Assembly: GCF_009617895.1 (NCBI RefSeq)
Contig: NZ_BLAW01000001.1
Coordinates: forward strand, 1,913,001-1,977,000
Direction: 5' to 3'
Length of the DNA: 64,000 bases
Source: Prolixibacter sp. SD074
GTDB taxonomy: Bacteria > Bacteroidota > Bacteroidia > Bacteroidales > Prolixibacteraceae
In this document: in pieces, positions 60,799 to 64,000 of the stretch
Layout of the letters: each line of letters opens with the position of its first letter
Position numbering within the stretch: position 1 is the first letter of the stretch
The notes under the pieces: model-generated
Databases searched by the model: none
The model's input: only the letters and a program-made list of their open reading frames with translations
Told to the model about the DNA's origin: nothing
Made by a program: the position numbers and the translations under genes

Positions 60799-62376
60799 AT
60801 GGCCCAGGCGTTAAATCCAAATTTTGATTGGGAACCGGAAGAAGGGGGAGCGAATAAATGGCTGGTGCTTATAAGCATTATGATAGGGACGTTCATGGCC
60901 TCACTGGATTCAACGATCGTCACCGTTGCTTTCCCCAAAATGATGGCTACTTTCGGGGTTAGCATCGATAAGATCGAGTGGGTCATGACTGCTTACTTGA
61001 TGGCTTTTGCTGTGGTTTTGCCCTCCTCCGGCTGGATTGCGGACCGGTTTGGTCATAAGTTGACTTACATACTCGGGCTCATCCTGTTCACCGTGGGTTC
61101 TATGGCATGCAGTTTTTCACAGAATGAAAGCTTTCTTATTGCTTTCAGGGTCTTTCAGGGTGTTGGTGCCGGATTCCTGACACCAGTGGGAATGGCCATT
61201 GTAACCCGTACTTTTCCACCCAGACAACGAGGGTTGGCCTTAGGCATCAGGAGTATCGCATCGGCAGCTTCGATGTCGCTCGGCCCTCTTTTCGGAGGCT
61301 ACCTGGTGGACAACTATCCCTGGCATTCCATTTTTGATATCAACATACCAGTGGGAATTATTGGTATTATCGCTGTAGTTGTCCTTCAGGATGAATACAA
61401 AAGTCACATTAAAGAAAAGTTTGACATCGGGGGATTTATAACCATGTCCATCGGTCTGGGGGCATTGTTGCTGGCATTTTCAACAGGGAACTCGAGCTGG
61501 AATACCGGCGGATGGCATTCAACTTTTATTTTTACCAACTTCTTTATTGCTGCAGTATGCCTTATTGCTTTTATTACGATTGAAATGAATAAGAAGCACC
61601 CCATTTTGAACCTGAAGATACTGAAATATCACAACTTTGGATTGGCAACCCTGATCCTGTTCATATTTGGTGTAGCCTTTTTCGGAAATTCGTTTCTGCT
61701 GCCCTTATTTCTTCAAAATTCTTTGGGATATACAGCATTTCAGGCCGGACTCGTGTTCTTACCTGTAGGAATTTTGCAGGCATTTGTAGCACCGCTTTCA
61801 GGCCAGTTTACGGACCGGTTTAACCCTAAAATTCCGCTTTTTACCGGAGCAATTATCCTGGGCATTACCATGTATCTTTTCAGTTTCTTTTCCTTACAGA
61901 CCATGCATGGACAAATCATGTTACCGCTATATCTCAGAGGCCTTGGAATGGGATTGTTTTTTGCCCCTCTTTCTGCCATAGCTTTAAATGATATTCCCCG
62001 GCCCCAGCTTGCTCAGGCATCCAGTTTATTTACTACCGTCCGCCAAATCGGAGGTAGTTTCGGCATTGCTGCCCTGGGAACTATCCTTACAGAACGTGTG
62101 AAGTTTCATGCCCAGATCTACAGTGAACAACTCCGTCAGGGTTCGCCCCAATATAACCAGGTTATGGATCATCTCAAAAATTTTGCCATGCACGCCACTG
62201 GAAGTAGCAGTATAAATGGCCAGCATTACGCAAAAATGATGCTTTTAAATAATATAAAAAGCCAGGCATATGTCCAGGGAATTAACGATGATTTTCTGAT
62301 TGGAGCCGTCTTGACATTTAGCCTGTTGATACCCATGCTATTATTAAAAACCCGTAAAAAGAAGTTAAACCGGTAA
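60799..62376 (+). CDS. DHA2-family MFS drug exporter (EmrB/QacA type)
   Basis: The 525-residue protein has about 14 membrane segments and DHA2 motifs: ASLDSTIVTVAFPKM in helix 1, GWIADRFGHK (motif A) in loop 2-3, and RVFQGVGAGFLTPVG (motif B region). Proton-driven export of toxic compounds is the usual role. No membrane-fusion or outer-membrane partner lies nearby. It shares a transcript with the SDR gene 12 bases downstream. Confidence 0.93.
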   Translation: MAQALNPNFDWEPEEGGANKWLVLISIMIGTFMASLDSTIVTVAFPKMMATFGVSIDKIEWVMTAYLMAFAVVLPSSGWIADRFGHKLTYILGLILFTVGSMACSFSQNESFLIAFRVFQGVGAGFLTPVGMAIVTRTFPPRQRGLALGIRSIASAASMSLGPLFGGYLVDNYPWHSIFDINIPVGIIGIIAVVVLQDEYKSHIKEKFDIGGFITMSIGLGALLLAFSTGNSSWNTGGWHSTFIFTNFFIAAVCLIAFITIEMNKKHPILNLKILKYHNFGLATLILFIFGVAFFGNSFLLPLFLQNSLGYTAFQAGLVFLPVGILQAFVAPLSGQFTDRFNPKIPLFTGAIILGITMYLFSFFSLQTMHGQIMLPLYLRGLGMGLFFAPLSAIALNDIPRPQLAQASSLFTTVRQIGGSFGIAALGTILTERVKFHAQIYSEQLRQGSPQYNQVMDHLKNFAMHATGSSSINGQHYAKMMLLNNIKSQAYVQGINDDFLIGAVLTFSLLIPMLLLKTRKKKLNR

Positions 62377-62388
62377 AAATTATTAAAA

Positions 62389-63177
62389 ATGATAAATGAC
62401 AAGCTAACAGGGAAAAGGGTTCTAATTACAGGATCCTCAAGCGGATTGGGCTTTGCAATGGCCAGGGCTTTAGGTTTAAAGGGAGCTACCGTGCTAATTG
62501 TTGCACGCCATGCTAATAGTTTGGACAGAGCACTCAAAAACTTAAAAGATCAGCAAATTGATGCCTATGCATTAGAAATGGATGTCAGAAGCGGACCATC
62601 CATTATGAATGCTGTAAAATGGGTTGAAAAACAATGGGGAACGCTTGATATGCTTGTTAACAATGCAGGGATCGGCATGCGGACGGTTAATCCTCATTTT
62701 TTGACAGAACCCAAACCATTTTTTGAAGTGAATGCAACCGGTTTTCGCGATTTGATTGATACAAATCTCACCGGTTATTTTCTGGTTACAAAAGCATTTA
62801 TACCCTTTTTTATCAAACAAAAGAAGGGTAAAATAGTAAACATCACCATGAACCATGAAACAATGAAAAGAAAGGGGTTTATTCCCTATGGACCTTCACG
62901 GGCAGGGGCAGAATCCTTAACACTTATTATGTCGGAAGATTTAAAGGATTATCAAATAGATGTAAATATGCTTTTGCCGGGCGGAGCCACAGAAACGGGA
63001 ATGGTCCCGGAGGAATTTAAGCAATCCCTGCCAAAGGATTTTAAGATATTAAGTCCGGATATAATGGCCGGCCCCATTGTTTTTCTTGCAAGTGATGAAA
63101 GTGACGGAATAACCGGACAGCGAATTATTGCAACACAATTTAACGACTGGAAAAGAAATCGTTCCAATACAAATTAG
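62389..63177 (+). CDS. SDR-family oxidoreductase with altered active site
   Basis: The 262-residue protein has the cofactor motif TGSSSGLGFAMA and NNAGIG, both standard for short-chain dehydrogenases. The active-site Tyr is in PYGPSRAGAESL, where the usual YxxxK Lys is Arg, and the strand with the catalytic Ser reads VNITMNHETM, without a Ser at the expected place. Activity may be altered or lost, or an SDR subgroup uses this variant. It is in an operon with the MFS exporter. Confidence 0.85.
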   Translation: MINDKLTGKRVLITGSSSGLGFAMARALGLKGATVLIVARHANSLDRALKNLKDQQIDAYALEMDVRSGPSIMNAVKWVEKQWGTLDMLVNNAGIGMRTVNPHFLTEPKPFFEVNATGFRDLIDTNLTGYFLVTKAFIPFFIKQKKGKIVNITMNHETMKRKGFIPYGPSRAGAESLTLIMSEDLKDYQIDVNMLLPGGATETGMVPEEFKQSLPKDFKILSPDIMAGPIVFLASDESDGITGQRIIATQFNDWKRNRSNTN

Positions 63178-63243
63178 AGAAGTTCTGGGAACGGCTTTAA
63201 AGATTTTGCCAAACGGGATGAGGTAGTAATTGCTACCAAAGTA
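63178..63243 (+). pseudogene. Fragment of an aldo/keto reductase gene
   Basis: Directly after the SDR stop the sequence reads EVLGTALK and, one frame over, DFAKRDEVVIATKV, a characteristic aldo/keto-reductase segment (usual form: ALKDFAKRDEVVIATKV). Both ends of the gene are missing. The fragment abuts the transposase relic. Confidence 0.65.
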
Positions 63244-63593
63244 TTAAACCGCACATTAACCGGGTGATAGATTTTGCCAACCACCATGGTTTTGCCGGGC
63301 TGGCTGCGCGTGTGCCGACCCCAAAAGACAAGGGCCTGGTGGCGAACCAGGTTAAGCTGGTTTACCAGCGGGTGCATGCCCGGCTGTGCAACCATGTCTT
63401 TTTTCCCGAGGCCGACCTGAACAGGGCGATCGGCAAGAAGATCGTGCCGCATAACCAAACCCGGATGCAACAACGGGGCAACAGCCGGGAAGAACACTTC
63501 CTGACCGATGAAAAAGGATTGTTAAAAGCCTTGCCCCTGACAGGTTTTGGTATCCTTTATTATGCGAACCTGAGGGTGCAGCAAAACAGTTAA
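63240..63593 (+). pseudogene. IS21-type transposase (IstA) C-terminal relic
   Basis: The open frame reads HINRVIDFANHHGFAGLAAR and then VPTPKDKGLVANQVKLVYQR, ARLCNHVFFPEADLNRAIGK and EEHFLTDEKGLLKALP, matching the end of the integrase core and C-terminal domain of IS21 IstA. The N-terminal two thirds and the IstB helper are absent, so it is inactive. Confidence 0.75.
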
Positions 63594-63924
63594 AGAATAT
63601 CTTGTAAAACAGTAATTAATAACCAATATCAAATAAGGAAGACAATAAATGTTCTTTGGACTTTTCGGGCATCCTCTTTTTTTTATCATCTCAATTCAAA
63701 CCATTAAAAACCGGTTGCCGTGTGAACTATACGGTGACCTAATTAGCCGCCCCTGAAAAACCTCCGGTTTCATTAACACATTCAGTGCTTCACCATATGT
63801 CTTACAGCTGATCCGGCAGGTAACCTGTGTATCGTTTTTCTTGTTCATTACGACATAAAGCTTCATCCATCCTGATCAACAGATACATAGCCCGACCGGT
63901 TCCCATTTATCCAACCTCTCTTAC
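63594..63924. other. Intergenic scar region, 331 bp
   Basis: CTTTTCGGGCATCCTC at 63661-63676 matches, with one change, the right end of the MITE-like element at 24839-24854; no matching left end is seen here. The rest holds no recognisable gene. Confidence 0.6.
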
Positions 63925-64000
63925 TTATGGTTTTCCACTGGCAATTTTACCGGCAACAATCTCTGCGGCTTTAATCAAAGGATAACCGGCTGGGGATGCT
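63925..64000 (-). CDS. C-terminal end of an unidentified gene (cut by window edge)
   Basis: On the minus strand an open frame enters from the right edge and ends SPAGYPLIKAAEIVAGKIAS followed by GKP and a TAA. The piece is 24 residues and coding-like (no early stop, Ala/Lys/Ile rich), but too short to name. Confidence 0.45.
   Translation of the reverse strand, partial: ASPAGYPLIKAAEIVAGKIASGKP

Overview
The window reads as chromosomal DNA of a member of the phylum Bacteroidota, probably from the Marinilabiliales/Prolixibacteraceae side (inference). The support is a SusC/SusD pair with a FecI-type sigma factor and FecR anti-sigma factor, a V-type ATPase operon that includes the DUF2764 protein, a GH97 glycosidase, a promoter of the Bacteroidota TTG-N21-TAnnTTTG type, and paired Tat/Sec-exported multicopper oxidases. 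No rRNA or tRNA gene and no CRISPR array was seen.

Layout. (1) 1-9.7 kb, minus strand: a type I-B CRISPR-Cas operon in the order cas6 - RAYT transposase - cas8b - cas7 - cas5 - cas3 - cas4 - four-helix-bundle gene - cas1 (cut by the window edge). It has been invaded twice: by a REP-type (RAYT) transposase with REP-like hairpins, and by a four-helix-bundle gene framed by inverted octanucleotide arrays. The array itself must lie left of position 1 or elsewhere. (2) 10-11.3 kb: an orphan lysis-like pair (DUF5675-SH3 protein and a holin-like protein). (3) 12-17.2 kb: a TrkH potassium transporter, a scar holding a KdpE-like fragment and a second broken trkH, and an APC permease with cytoplasmic regulatory domains. 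(4) 17.2-23.2 kb: a copper-handling island with a CopA-CopB fusion, a SHOCT protein, a second multicopper oxidase, a methyltransferase, a Met-rich small protein and a small membrane protein. (5) 23.2-32 kb: a YdcF-like protein, then a sigma/anti-sigma/SusC/SusD locus on the minus strand. (6) 32.2-40.3 kb: the V-ATPase operon, with a second four-helix-bundle cassette between subunits B and D.

(7) 40.8-50.6 kb: a HAD hydrolase, an M16 peptidase, a MurU-like nucleotidyltransferase and an AmgK-RapZ fusion (likely cell-wall sugar recycling), a SusB-like GH97 enzyme and a DsrE protein. (8) 50.6-56.7 kb: a creatininase-family protein, then a tight three-gene AmmeMemoRadiSam operon in which the MEMO-AMMECR1 fusion and the radical SAM enzyme both carry export signals and flank a polytopic membrane protein with a spermidine-synthase-like core. 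(9) 56.9-59.7 kb: PhzF and a sialate O-acetylesterase. (10) 59.7-64 kb: a recombinase-like relic, an MFS exporter and SDR pair with a good promoter, and a scar of an aldo/keto reductase and an IS21-type transposase.

The strongest candidates for something little described are the two four-helix-bundle cassettes, which share architecture but not repeat sequence (151-730 and 35182-35608), and the exported AmmeMemoRadiSam operon (51617-56687). All functional calls come from reading protein motifs and gene context; no database search was run.
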